Translations under genes and position numbers: made by a program
In this document: in pieces, positions 1-7,775 of the stretch
How the letters are laid out: each line of letters begins with the position of its first letter
Position numbering within the stretch: the first letter of the stretch is position 1
Notes under the pieces: generated by a model
Database searches by the model: none
Told to the model about the DNA's origin: nothing
The model's input: the letters and a program-made list of their open reading frames with translations, nothing else
Source: Clostridiales bacterium
Lineage (GTDB): Bacteria > Bacillota_A > Clostridia > Lachnospirales > Bianqueaceae
Reading direction: 5' to 3'
DNA: 10,956 nucleotides
NCBI GenBank assembly: GCA_019423265.1
Contig: JAHZBS010000047.1
Location: forward strand, 3,168 to 14,123

Positions 1-164
1 GAGAGCGGCAGAAATTTGAATAAGGGTAAGCCGAGGTGAGCGGCACTCCATCCCTCATGGCAAGATTTAGCGGCGGAAGGAAGAGTATTCAATCAAAAGC
101 CACGAACGTGAGAAGGTGCAACCGAAGGGAGAGCGGCAGAAATTTGAATAAGGGTAAGCCGAGG
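1..164. repeat. 36-bp direct repeat, two copies (1-36 and 129-164)
   Basis: The 36 bases at 1-36 recur without mismatch at 129-164; both copies begin GAGAGCGGCAGAAATTTG and end AAGCCGAGG. The sequences after the copies differ (TGAGCGGC against GCATGACG), and 92 bases separate them. The first copy touches the window edge, so the unit may extend leftward. No CRISPR-like periodicity follows. This may be part of a dispersed intergenic repeat family or a decayed element, but nothing here identifies it. Confidence 0.8.
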
Positions 165-331
165 GCATGACGGGACTCTGACGCAACCTTTTGCATGTGA
201 GAAAGGCCAGAGGAACCTGAATAGAGCGGAATCCCAAAGATTTCTGCTCCGAGGGAAAACGAAAGTAAAACTAACATTAAGGCCGAACAACAAGTCATCT
301 GTTTCCATGAAAGAAACGGCTAAAGTACACC
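1..331. other. Intergenic stretch without a recognisable gene
   Basis: Apart from the duplicated 36-mer, I see no convincing coding sequence. Short open frames exist on the minus strand (about 70 codons), but they have no ribosome binding site, run through both copies of the repeat in different frames, and resemble no family I know. A weak secondary similarity (GTGAGAAGG near 109 and GTGAGAAAGG near 197, each followed by an AGAGCGG-type word) suggests degenerate repetition beyond the exact 36-mer. Confidence 0.5.
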
Positions 332-377
332 AAAAATCCGACAGAGCTCTTTCAACATGAGAAACTGTCGGATTTTT
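332..377 (-). terminator. Rho-independent terminator of the MarR/ABC exporter operon
   Basis: AAAAATCCGACAG (332-344) and CTGTCGGATTTTT (365-377) form a perfect 13-bp stem around a 20-nt loop. Read on the minus strand it lies about 60 nt past the stop codon at 437 and ends in a T run, as an intrinsic terminator should. The A/T flanks are symmetric, so it could also stop plus-strand transcription. Confidence 0.85.
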
Positions 378-436
378 TAGTGGATATAGAGCGAGGGATA
401 CCCTCTTCGTTGATTAGAAAGAGGTGTGCGCAACCC

Positions 437-2302
437 TTATTGTGGAAGCTCCGCCGCATCCTCCTGGCGAATGAATTGGCTCTGATACAATTGATTGTAG
501 AAACCCTTCTGGGCTAGGAGTTGGTCATGGGTTCCGCTCTCAACCATGCGGCCATGGCGGATGACAACAATGCGATCCGCATTCCGTATTGTACTTAGGC
601 GATGGGCAATCACAAAATTTGTCCGGCCCTTCATGAGAGCCAGCATCGCCTCTTGAATGTGGACTTCTGTGCGGGTATCGACGCTGGAGGTGGCCTCATC
701 CAAAATCAGAATAGCCGGGTCGGCCAGGATTGTCCGCGCGATGGCGAGAAGCTGCCGTTGCCCTTGGCTGAGGTTGCCGCCATCGTCTGTCAGAACCGTG
801 TCATAACCATGGGGAAGCCGGGTGATAAATCCGTGGGCGTTGGCCATGCGGGCAGCGGCTTCAATTTCCGCATCGGTGGCGTCCAACCGTCCATAGCGCA
901 GATTATCTCGAACGGTAGCGCTAAACAGGTAGGTATCCTGTAGCACGATGCCGAGACAGGAGCGGAGACTGTCGCGCTGAATCTGCCGCAGATCCTGTCC
1001 GTCGATGGAGATGGAGCCCTTCTGAACGTCATAGAAGCGTGTCAAAAGATTGATGACAGTCGTCTTGCCCGCACCGGTAGGGCCAACGAGTGCGATAGTC
1101 TGGCCCTGTTTTACGTCCAACGTGAAATCGGTCAGGACTTCCGTCACATCATCATAGGAAAAGCTGACATGATCGAAGTGGACAGAACCTTTCACCCCCC
1201 GCTCCTTTAGATTGACGGCATCGGCCAGGTCCGCCGGCTCCGGCGGTTCGTCCAGAACCTGGAACACCCGCTCTGCGCCTGCGGCGGCAGACAGGACCAT
1301 ATTGTACTGGTTCGCCAACTCATTGATGGGGCGGGTAAATTGACGGGAATAATTTAGAAAGATGGAAATGGTACCCGCAGTGACGCCGCTGGAAACGGCC
1401 AACAGACCGCCGATGCCGGCGACGAGGGCAAAGCTCAGATTGTTGAGCATATTCATACAAGGGCCCATAATGCGGGAAAAAACCTGGGCTTTAATAGCAG
1501 TCAACCGGAGGCGCTGATTGCACTCCTCGAATTGTGCGATGGCTTGCTCCTCCCGGCAAAACACTTTGACGACCCGCTGGCCGGAGATGGTCTCTTCAAT
1601 ACAGCCATTCAGGTCTCCTAGCATTTTTTGCTGTGCCAGGAAGAGAGGCTTGGTGTGTTTCGTGATCAGTCGGGTGACAAGAAACATGAGAGGGACCGTG
1701 GCTAAAGTGGTCAGCGTCAAAAGCGGGCTTAAAATCAGCATGAGAATGAGAACGCCGAGGATGGTAATGATTCCGGAGATAAACTGCGTCATGCTGGAGT
1801 TCAGCGTAGCGGAGACATTGTCCACATCATTGGTGAGGCGGCTCATCAATTCTCCGTGGGTGTGCTGATCAAAAAATTTTAGCGGCAGTGTCTGGAAGGT
1901 ATCAAAGAGATCCCGCCGCATACGGGCTACGGTGCGTTCTGATACACTTGCCATGAAAAAGCCCTGCAAAAAGGCAAAAAGGCTATTGAGGATATAGACC
2001 ACCAGAAGGCCAAGGGAGATTAAAAGCAGACCTCGATAATCGCCAGGTGTAATATAATCATCGATGGCAAGGCCAACGATGACAGGGCCGACGATGGATA
2101 GCAGGGAGTTCAGCAAAACCGACGCGATGACAAGGATAAAACTGCGTTTATCGTCTTTTAGATAGGATCCAATTCGGAGAAGCGTGCGGCCTAGATTTTT
2201 GGGCTTCTGTACAGGCCCATGAAATCCGGGACCGGGTCCACGGCCGGGGCCGCGCCCTGGTCCGGCGGGCATTGGAGCGGCATCTTTATGTGGCTCACCC
2301 AT
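437..2302 (-). CDS. ABC exporter half-transporter, subunit with canonical Walker B
   Basis: 621-residue half-transporter: six-helix exporter domain (about 50-345), then a nucleotide-binding domain. Visible motifs are Walker A GPTGAGKTT (407-415), signature LSQGQ (511-515), Walker B ILILDE (531-536) with the catalytic Glu, and switch His567. The signature departs from LSGGQ while Walker B and the His are intact. This is the pattern of the catalytically competent subunit in heterodimeric exporters of the TM287/288, BmrCD and LmrCD kind, so the partner is the gene just upstream. Residues 10-30 are a Pro/Gly/Arg-rich cytoplasmic tail before the first helix. The ATG at 2302 was chosen because GAAAGGGGG lies about 9 nt before it; the open frame extends further upstream only through the neighbouring gene. 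Its first 8 bases overlap the upstream stop (ATGGGTGA), implying translational coupling. The likely role is efflux of hydrophobic drugs or other toxic compounds; the substrate is unknown. Confidence 0.93.
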   Translation of the reverse strand: MGEPHKDAAPMPAGPGRGPGRGPGPGFHGPVQKPKNLGRTLLRIGSYLKDDKRSFILVIASVLLNSLLSIVGPVIVGLAIDDYITPGDYRGLLLISLGLLVVYILNSLFAFLQGFFMASVSERTVARMRRDLFDTFQTLPLKFFDQHTHGELMSRLTNDVDNVSATLNSSMTQFISGIITILGVLILMLILSPLLTLTTLATVPLMFLVTRLITKHTKPLFLAQQKMLGDLNGCIEETISGQRVVKVFCREEQAIAQFEECNQRLRLTAIKAQVFSRIMGPCMNMLNNLSFALVAGIGGLLAVSSGVTAGTISIFLNYSRQFTRPINELANQYNMVLSAAAGAERVFQVLDEPPEPADLADAVNLKERGVKGSVHFDHVSFSYDDVTEVLTDFTLDVKQGQTIALVGPTGAGKTTVINLLTRFYDVQKGSISIDGQDLRQIQRDSLRSCLGIVLQDTYLFSATVRDNLRYGRLDATDAEIEAAARMANAHGFITRLPHGYDTVLTDDGGNLSQGQRQLLAIARTILADPAILILDEATSSVDTRTEVHIQEAMLALMKGRTNFVIAHRLSTIRNADRIVVIRHGRMVESGTHDQLLAQKGFYNQLYQSQFIRQEDAAELPQ

Positions 2303-4043
2303 GAATAACAGCCCCCTTTCCCAACTGAGAATTGTAGATATCCTGATACAGCTCGCTGCTCTCCATGAGCTGGCTGTGATTACCCATGGCGGCAATGCGT
2401 CCCTGTTCCAGTACGATAATCTGATCCGCATCCATTACGGAGCTGATCCGCTGCGCAATGATAAAGACAGTGGACTGCTGACGGTGCTTTCGAAGCGCCT
2501 GCTGGATCTTAACCTCTGTGGCCATGTCCACAGCGCTGGTGGAGTCATCCAAAATCAGGATTTTTGGATTCTTCATCAGTGCGCGGGCAATGTTCAAGCG
2601 CTGCTTCTGGCCGCCGGAGAGGTTGACGCCGCCCTGGGACAGGTCAGTATCATATCCGGCAGGCATCTGAGAGATGAACGGGTCCGCTTGGGCGATGGTA
2701 GCATTCTCGACCGCTTTTTCCATAGAGGCATCCGAATCGCCCCAGCGAAGGTTGTCAAGAATTGTACCGGAGAATAGCAATGCCTTTTGCAACACCATGC
2801 CGATGCCGGACCGCAGGTTGTGAAGGGGGTACTCCCGGACGTCAACCCCATCGATGAGGACGCGCCCTTCTTGGGGATCGTACAGCCGCGGGATCAAACT
2901 GACCAGGGAGGACTTGCCGGAGCCGGTCTCCCCAAGAATGGCGACGGTCTGACCGCTCTTTACGGAAAAGGACAGATCCCGGAGGACCGGATCGCCCTCC
3001 TGTGTATAGCGGAAGGTTACGTGGTCAAAGCATACATCTCCGCGCTCAATGACAGGAGACTCTTTGCCGGGTGTGGCCGGGGGATCGGTCAAATCCGGTT
3101 CCTCACGGAGCACTTCTTTGATGCGGTCGGCGGAGACCTTTCCTCTGGAGAACTGCATGAAGGAGAAGGCTACCATGATCAACGACATCATGATGCGAGA
3201 AAGATAGTTGATATAGGCGATCAGGTCGCCGACGGCAAAGGACGCATTCTGAACTTGGACGCCTCCAAACCACAGGACGGCAACGGTGGCAAGATTGGTG
3301 ATCAGCATGAGGACGGGCATTCCATAGGCCATAACCCGCTGGGCACGGATTCCGGTATTGCGCAGCTCCTCATTGGCGGCGGAAAACCGCACTTTTTCTT
3401 CCCTCTGCCGCCCAAAGGCTTTGACGAGCCGGACGCCCGCCAAATTTTCACGCATCACGGTGTTGACCTTGTCGATCCGTTTTTGGACCTGCTTAAATAG
3501 AGGAAAGCCTCTTCTTATAATCATGAGTGCTGCGAAAATGGTGATGGGAAGCGCCACGACTATAATGGTGCTGAGAGCGGGGTTCATCCGGATTGCCAAG
3601 ATGATGGAGCCGATGCAGAGCAGGGGTGAGCGAATCATCATAGCCAGGGACATGTTGACCATGTTTTGAACCTGGGTCACGTCGTTGGTCATTCGGGTGA
3701 TGAGTGAGGACGTCTGGAAATGGTCCAGGTTGGCGAAGGAGAAGCTTTGGACCTTTTTAAAAAGGTGGGAGCGCAGATCCGTTCCAAAGCTCAGGGCTAC
3801 ATACCCTGAAAAGACAGAACAGCCGATGCCGCCGATCATGCCGACAAGAGCGACGAGCAGCATACTGCCCAGTTTTTGCAGGATGTAATGCATATCACCG
3901 TTGGCGATGCCTACGTCGATAATCTTTGCCATCAGGTCCGGCTGCAAAAGATCCATATAGACCTCCAGGCACATGAAAAGCGGAGCTAAGAGCATTGGCA
4001 GAATATAGGGTTTGAGATATCGTGTCAATTTTACAGTTTGCAT
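2295..4043 (-). CDS. ABC exporter half-transporter, subunit with degenerate ATPase site
   Basis: 582-residue half-transporter with six membrane helices in about residues 12-300 and a C-terminal nucleotide-binding domain. Walker A GETGSGKSS (371-379) and signature LSGGQ (475-479) are canonical. Walker B ends in Asp-Asp (ILILDD, 495-500), so the catalytic Glu is Asp, and the switch His is Gln531 (IIAQRISS). In known heterodimeric exporters (TM287/288, BmrCD, LmrCD) one subunit carries exactly these changes, giving one degenerate and one active ATP site. The partner encoded next (621 residues) supplies the complementary LSQGQ signature. The start ATG at 4043 is preceded by AAAGGAG about 7 nt upstream; only 21 nt separate it from the MarR-type gene, so the three genes form an operon. 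Substrate is unassigned; the MarR regulator suggests inducible efflux of a toxic or phenolic compound. Confidence 0.94.
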   Translation of the reverse strand: MQTVKLTRYLKPYILPMLLAPLFMCLEVYMDLLQPDLMAKIIDVGIANGDMHYILQKLGSMLLVALVGMIGGIGCSVFSGYVALSFGTDLRSHLFKKVQSFSFANLDHFQTSSLITRMTNDVTQVQNMVNMSLAMMIRSPLLCIGSIILAIRMNPALSTIIVVALPITIFAALMIIRRGFPLFKQVQKRIDKVNTVMRENLAGVRLVKAFGRQREEKVRFSAANEELRNTGIRAQRVMAYGMPVLMLITNLATVAVLWFGGVQVQNASFAVGDLIAYINYLSRIMMSLIMVAFSFMQFSRGKVSADRIKEVLREEPDLTDPPATPGKESPVIERGDVCFDHVTFRYTQEGDPVLRDLSFSVKSGQTVAILGETGSGKSSLVSLIPRLYDPQEGRVLIDGVDVREYPLHNLRSGIGMVLQKALLFSGTILDNLRWGDSDASMEKAVENATIAQADPFISQMPAGYDTDLSQGGVNLSGGQKQRLNIARALMKNPKILILDDSTSAVDMATEVKIQQALRKHRQQSTVFIIAQRISSVMDADQIIVLEQGRIAAMGNHSQLMESSELYQDIYNSQLGKGAVIHG

Positions 4044-4064
4044 TCTCGTTCTCCTTTTCCGCGT

Positions 4065-4511
4065 CTAGGATTGTAAGGCGCGATGACAGTTATCGTGGAT
4101 ATGGAGGAGGAGCCGTCGGAATTCGGTTATTTCCTCTTGCCCGAGACCCTCTAAGAAGGTGGCTTCAAGCCCATCGAGGCCGGCGACAAGGTTGCGGTCG
4201 ATCTCTCGTCCTTTTTCGGTGAGATACAAACGGAGGACGCGCTGATCGTCCGGGTCGGGCCGGCGCTCAATAAGGCCTTGGATTTCCATTTTTTGTACCT
4301 GTGCCGTGGTCGAAGCGGGGGTGATGGCCAGCCGCTCGCTCAATTCGCGCTGAGAAATGCCGGGATTATGGGCAAGAATCCCCATGATCCGGGGTTGTGC
4401 CTCTTCTAGTCCGTGGAGGCTAGCAAGACGCCGGCGCAGCTCCTGAAAGAGCCGGTTGGTGTGTTGAAAAAGAAATCCAATTGGCTCAGCGTCTGTGTGG
4501 TAGGGGTGCAT
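4065..4511 (-). CDS. MarR-family transcriptional regulator
   Basis: 148-residue winged-helix regulator, the usual length for MarR proteins. The core is an HTH around residues 52-80 (SQRELSERLAITPASTTAQV), followed by a wing with the family pattern DPDDQRVLRLYLTEKG (86-101). Flanking helices at both ends would form the dimer interface. The start is the ATG at 4511, with GAAAGGAG ending 6 nt upstream. An in-frame TTG 18 bases earlier is rejected because its codons would contain that ribosome binding site. It is the first gene of the operon, 21 nt before the exporter genes. The promoter just upstream contains a 16-bp perfect palindrome of MarR-box type, so autorepression and repression of the exporter, relieved by ligand, is inferred. 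Confidence 0.93.
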   Translation of the reverse strand: MHPYHTDAEPIGFLFQHTNRLFQELRRRLASLHGLEEAQPRIMGILAHNPGISQRELSERLAITPASTTAQVQKMEIQGLIERRPDPDDQRVLRLYLTEKGREIDRNLVAGLDGLEATFLEGLGQEEITEFRRLLLHIHDNCHRALQS

Positions 4512-4537
4512 GGGTGTCTCCTTTCTCAAGACTTAGT

Positions 4538-4553
4538 TTAGTTAGCTAACTAA
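4538..4553. promoter_or_regulatory. MarR-type operator, perfect 16-bp palindrome
   Basis: TTAGTTAGCTAACTAA is its own reverse complement. It begins one base past the -10 hexamer of the promoter for the MarR operon and so covers the likely transcription start. MarR proteins bind AT-rich palindromes of this length and style, often in their own promoters. Binding here by the product of 4511-4065 is inferred from position and symmetry. Confidence 0.85.
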
Positions 4554-4554
4554 T

Positions 4555-4582
4555 ATTTTAATCCAAAAATAGGATTTGTCAA
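4555..4582 (-). promoter_or_regulatory. Promoter of the MarR/ABC exporter operon
   Basis: On the minus strand a perfect -35 box TTGACA (4582-4577) is followed after 16 bp by the -10 box TAAAAT (4560-4555), one mismatch from consensus. The spacer itself contains a small inverted repeat (AATCC and GGATT, 4560-4576). The operator palindrome follows immediately downstream. Confidence 0.8.
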
Positions 4583-4615
4583 GAGTTTTTTGCAATTTAA
4601 ATGTGTTCATTCTAT

Positions 4616-6193
4616 TTATTTTAGGGGGGAATCCATTTCCCGTACAGGCAAGATCACAGTATCACCGGTTAACCCCTGGGCATACACGTTGATGAGAGCG
4701 TCGTCTCCGTCGGTGGACTCTAGAATGGCATAGCACTCGCCGTTGTAGAGGGGCTGATAAGGGGTAAAGCATGGAGGAGCTCCACTCAGGGAACCTGTCT
4801 GATAGACCTGGACGCCGCTTCGACCCTCGAAGAAAATAAGTTGATCCGCGTCCAGAACCGGATTCCCGGTGAAATCTACAGCTCGCACACAGGCGACGAC
4901 AGCATCCTGCCGCCCATAGACAAGGAATGCTTTGGATAGGGACATTTGCAGAGAATCGGCAAGTCCGGTGGTTACAATCTGGGCGTGAGCTTCTTCACGC
5001 CCCTTTCGATACCCCACAGCTTCCAGTCGCCCCATCTCATAGGGAATTTTCGCCAGACATCTTCCGTTTGACAGAGGATATCGCCCCACAGCGCGATCGT
5101 TCAACAGAATCTCCACCTCCTCACAGCTGGAGAAGATGGGAACGGACACGATGGAACCTGAATCCACAGGTAAATTCCAGTGGGTTCCAATGGCGAGCAT
5201 AGGGGCGTCCGCCCATCGAGCCTGATAGGAAGAGAGAAATGCAGAATCGGGAAATAGAGAAAATTTGAGAGGAGGAAGAGATAAAGAGAGGGAGGGTTCA
5301 TATAAAAGTCCGAGCGATAGGCAGCTTTCATAGAAGGAGGCATCCGCTCGGGCGCTAGTTGTGACGGCATTCGCCCCAATGTTCTTGATCAACTGCAATT
5401 GATACTCAATAAAGGCGGGGTGGAGACAGGAGACATCCGACACACAGAAGCCACGGGGTTCCCAAGAATTTTGGTTGAGGAGCAGAGCTCCGCCGCTGGT
5501 CCGGGAGATATTCCGAAATGCCACTGGACATGAGAGGGAATCCATGATTTCGCCTTGGACGGAGAGAAGGAGAGTCAACGTATAGACAGAGGGGGATTCC
5601 GGCGCCCACAGGTGGGGTGCAGAAATCATCAGTTGATGTTGAAAGACAGTATGAGTATTCGCGGGGAGAGAGGGCATTGGGATTTCCCGGGAAATGATTG
5701 GCTCTTGGGAAAACGACAGAAGGGCGCGCAGAGTGACGCAGGCGGGAGTGGAACGAATATTGTCGATCCGCCCCTGGATTTGGAGAACCCATGTCGATTC
5801 GTCTAGAGAATTGACATCCATATGGAACTCCGGCCTATGGAAAAATATGCTGTCTCTCTGAAGAAGCCAGGCGTGAAGCCAGGGCCGTGGTTTTCCCTGG
5901 CTTTGTAATGCGGGGATTTCAAAGGTCAATGTGTTTGTACAGGGAAAGGGCGTTATTTTTGCTTGAATCGGAACATACACTATAGTTGAACCGGTTGAAA
6001 CCGCCGTCAGCAAATTCCCTTGGACGTAAATGGATATATCGGGGATGGGGCGTTCCAGGGCCAGCAGGAGTTGCTTGCAGCGGGGGTCAAAGGTAAACGC
6101 GGTGGCGTATTGCACCAGTTCCGCTCCCTCATCTGTGATTTTGATTTGAGAGTCGAGACTGGCGCATGGCGATTCTGGACTGAGATGCAGCAT
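4616..6193 (-). CDS. Barrel-deficient glycoside hydrolase family 2-like protein
   Basis: 525 residues with the domain order of bacterial GH2 beta-galactosidase-like enzymes but much too short (relatives are about 750-1000). Residues 20-140 resemble the N-terminal sugar-binding sandwich. Residues 140-230 resemble the Ig-like domain ending in the family signature LWAPESPSVYTL (195-206). Residues 245-300 match the first turn of the catalytic barrel (RGF at 247, LIKNIGANAV at 268-277, FYESCLSLGLLYE at 287-299). The sequence then passes within about 40 residues to HWNLP (338-342) and a C-terminal domain like those after the barrel (EEVEILLND 358-366, PYEMGRLEAVGY 384-395), then an Ig-like end. The barrel part that would hold the acid/base and nucleophile glutamates is absent, so hydrolysis is not expected. 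There is no signal peptide, so the product is cytoplasmic. The ATG at 6193 has a perfect AAAGGAGGT 8 nt upstream. It may be a non-catalytic sugar-binding or scaffold protein, or a deletion derivative kept in frame. Confidence 0.75.
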   Translation of the reverse strand: MLHLSPESPCASLDSQIKITDEGAELVQYATAFTFDPRCKQLLLALERPIPDISIYVQGNLLTAVSTGSTIVYVPIQAKITPFPCTNTLTFEIPALQSQGKPRPWLHAWLLQRDSIFFHRPEFHMDVNSLDESTWVLQIQGRIDNIRSTPACVTLRALLSFSQEPIISREIPMPSLPANTHTVFQHQLMISAPHLWAPESPSVYTLTLLLSVQGEIMDSLSCPVAFRNISRTSGGALLLNQNSWEPRGFCVSDVSCLHPAFIEYQLQLIKNIGANAVTTSARADASFYESCLSLGLLYEPSLSLSLPPLKFSLFPDSAFLSSYQARWADAPMLAIGTHWNLPVDSGSIVSVPIFSSCEEVEILLNDRAVGRYPLSNGRCLAKIPYEMGRLEAVGYRKGREEAHAQIVTTGLADSLQMSLSKAFLVYGRQDAVVACVRAVDFTGNPVLDADQLIFFEGRSGVQVYQTGSLSGAPPCFTPYQPLYNGECYAILESTDGDDALINVYAQGLTGDTVILPVREMDSPLK

Positions 6194-6194
6194 G

Positions 6195-6227
6195 GATAAG
6201 ACCTCCTTTATAGATTTTTATCTTATC
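6195..6227 (-). promoter_or_regulatory. Possible hairpin around the ribosome binding site of the GH2-like gene
   Basis: On the minus-strand transcript GATAAGA (6227-6221) can pair with TCTTATC (6201-6195), leaving the AAAGGAGG ribosome binding site in a 19-nt loop directly before the ATG at 6193. The 7-bp stem is AT-rich and weak, so a regulatory role is only a possibility. Confidence 0.3.
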
Positions 6228-6289
6228 ATACTTGTGAGCGTTCGTCCATACGCCGCGTGAAAAGATAAATTTGGCGGAAGGGGTTGAGC

Positions 6290-6859
6290 ATGGGGATTTG
6301 GGAATTGCTGCTCATAGCAGTGGGGTTGTCCATGGACGCCGCCGCTGTCTCCATGAGCAATGGAATGTGTTTTCACAGAGCTGGGGTGAAAGAGGCAGGG
6401 CGCATCGCTGGGGCGTTTGGCATATTCCAGGGAATCATGCCTTTGCTTGGATACTTTGCCTGTTCTTTTTTTGAGCGAGAAATTACATCGCTGGATCACT
6501 GGGTGGCGTTAATTCTGCTGGGGTTTATTGGAGGAAAGATGATTTGGGAGAGCCGTGCGGGACATGAGGACGGTCAGGAATGTGTAACCCTTTCAGGAAA
6601 ACTCCTATTGATGCAGGCCATCGCCACTAGCATCGATGCTTTGGCGGTGGGCGTCAGCTTTGTGGCATTGCCCTATGAAGGTGGGATTCTGGCTGCCGCC
6701 AGTGTTATTTGTGCCACAACCTTTGTCGTCAGCTTTGGCGCCGTATTCTTAGGGCGGAGATTTGGCGGGGTTCTGCGAAATAAGGCGGAGCTTGTGGGAG
6801 GGCTCATCCTTGTGGGCATCGGGGTTAAAATTTTTGTCGAACATATGATGGCAGGGTGA
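6290..6859 (+). CDS. mntP: Manganese efflux pump MntP
   Basis: 189 residues, matching the usual MntP length of about 190. Six predicted membrane helices form two similar halves, each with the family's acidic membrane motif: GLSMDA (12-17, Asp16) and ATSIDALAVG (112-121, Asp116). GGKMIWE (81-87) is also typical. MntP proteins export Mn2+ across the cytoplasmic membrane and protect against manganese overload. The ATG at 6290 is used because GGAAGGGG ends 6 nt before it; an in-frame TTG at 6284 would leave no spacing. It is transcribed divergently from the GH2-like gene with 96 nt between them. I looked for the conserved core of a yybP-ykoY manganese riboswitch in that gap and did not see it, and no strong promoter stands out. 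Confidence 0.94.
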   Translation: MGIWELLLIAVGLSMDAAAVSMSNGMCFHRAGVKEAGRIAGAFGIFQGIMPLLGYFACSFFEREITSLDHWVALILLGFIGGKMIWESRAGHEDGQECVTLSGKLLLMQAIATSIDALAVGVSFVALPYEGGILAAASVICATTFVVSFGAVFLGRRFGGVLRNKAELVGGLILVGIGVKIFVEHMMAG

Positions 6860-6877
6860 AGCTCTCGGAAACCATAA

Positions 6878-6921
6878 AAAAGCAAGGCATTTTGACGATT
6901 GGAGGTCAAAGCCTTGCTTTT
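6878..6921. terminator. Bidirectional terminator between mntP and the ABC permease gene
   Basis: AAAAGCAAGGC (6878-6888) pairs with GCCTTGCTTTT (6911-6921). Above a 2-nt bulge, TTTGAC (6891-6896) pairs with GTCAAA (6905-6910), with an 8-nt loop. The stem is flanked by A and T runs on both sides, so it can end mntP transcripts on the plus strand and the convergent ABC operon on the minus strand. Confidence 0.85.
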
Positions 6922-6941
6922 CTGTCTGTTGGAGTCTGATA

Positions 6942-7775
6942 TTATTTGAGGTTTACCTTGCGCGACAGCCAACGCACGCCAAAGTACATCATGACGGCAA
7001 AGGCGATGGCCGACAGGATAAAGACCCCTAAACTGAGGGATGAGGGGTCTGCCCCATGAAGCAGCGATTGAAGTCCCATCTCCCGTATAATGTGGAAGTG
7101 TCCGCCGTAAAGTGTAATGCCATAGGGGAAGAGGAACATGGCTGCCAGCATAAGAATCTGCATCGCGATGTAGATCATGATGTAGATCAGCACAGGCGCG
7201 GCGCTCCCCAGAGAGCGAAACACCCTTAGATTTCCTGCACAGATGCAGAAGTAAATCTGGACGAGCCAGTTGGCACAGGAGAATAGGACATAGACAATCA
7301 TCATAATAATAAACCAAGTCTTAGTGCTGGTGGCCAGAGGAAGCATGTCGAAGACCTCGACAAAAATCTGCATTAAACTGATATCGGATCCACCGGCAAC
7401 GCCTGTCAGCAGGGACATTAGGCTGAAGAGCAACAAAAATACTAGAAGTATACTCAGCAGGCACCAGCAAAATGCCACTAGAAGTTTGCTGAAATAGATC
7501 TGTTTTCCAGAGACAGGCAGTGTCTGCGTCAGGTAGCCCTCATCGCCATAACAGCTTTTGTAAAATCGCAGAATCACGATGACATATGTGACAAGGGGAC
7601 AGGCAATCATCAGTATGATGGAGAACAGGGAGATGCCGACGGAGACAAGGGGAATCTCATTGGCAACCTTTTGCAGCAGAAGGGATACGCCCGACAATAC
7701 GGCGGCGGCGAGGTAGAGAAATAGAATAATGCGCCCCGTAGCCTTGAATTCATGTTTTACAAGCTTATGGAACAT
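6942..7775 (-). CDS. ABC-2 type permease of a YtrA-regulated transporter
   Basis: 277-residue integral membrane protein with about six helices: near 15-34, 43-69, 98-123, 154-180, 193-216 and 249-270. The cytoplasmic segment after helix 2 reads FYKSCYGDEGYLTQTLPVSGK (71-91), a pattern I associate with Firmicutes ABC-2 permeases paired with short GntR regulators. Its ATPase is encoded immediately upstream; the two genes overlap by 19 bases (7757-7775) and the ribosome binding site GGGAGGTG lies within the upstream gene, about 6 nt before the ATG. The product presumably forms the membrane channel of the complex, probably as a dimer. Substrate unknown; related systems are implicated in resistance to envelope-active antibiotics or in cell wall homeostasis. 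Confidence 0.85.
   Translation of the reverse strand: MFHKLVKHEFKATGRIILFLYLAAAVLSGVSLLLQKVANEIPLVSVGISLFSIILMIACPLVTYVIVILRFYKSCYGDEGYLTQTLPVSGKQIYFSKLLVAFCWCLLSILLVFLLLFSLMSLLTGVAGGSDISLMQIFVEVFDMLPLATSTKTWFIIMMIVYVLFSCANWLVQIYFCICAGNLRVFRSLGSAAPVLIYIMIYIAMQILMLAAMFLFPYGITLYGGHFHIIREMGLQSLLHGADPSSLSLGVFILSAIAFAVMMYFGVRWLSRKVNLK

Noticed and set aside
1..164. CRISPR array from the 36-bp repeats
   Set aside because: Only two copies are present, separated by 92 nt, with no third repeat and no cas genes.
2303..2431. 43-residue N-terminal extension of the second exporter subunit
   Set aside because: It overlaps the end of the upstream exporter gene in another frame and lacks a ribosome binding site; the ATG at 2302 has one and starts the family-like sequence.
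2787..3500. 237-codon open frame on the plus strand
   Set aside because: It is antisense to the well-supported exporter gene and shows no family features; long antisense frames are common in GC-richer coding DNA.
4512..4529. TTG start of the MarR gene at 4529
   Set aside because: The added six codons consist of the ribosome binding site that serves the ATG at 4511.
6194..6289. yybP-ykoY manganese riboswitch before mntP
   Set aside because: The 96-nt gap lacks the conserved core I would expect and is shared with the divergent gene's leader.
6673..7317. 214-codon minus-strand open frame
   Set aside because: It overlaps both mntP and the ABC permease gene in other frames, crosses the terminator and has no recognisable domain.
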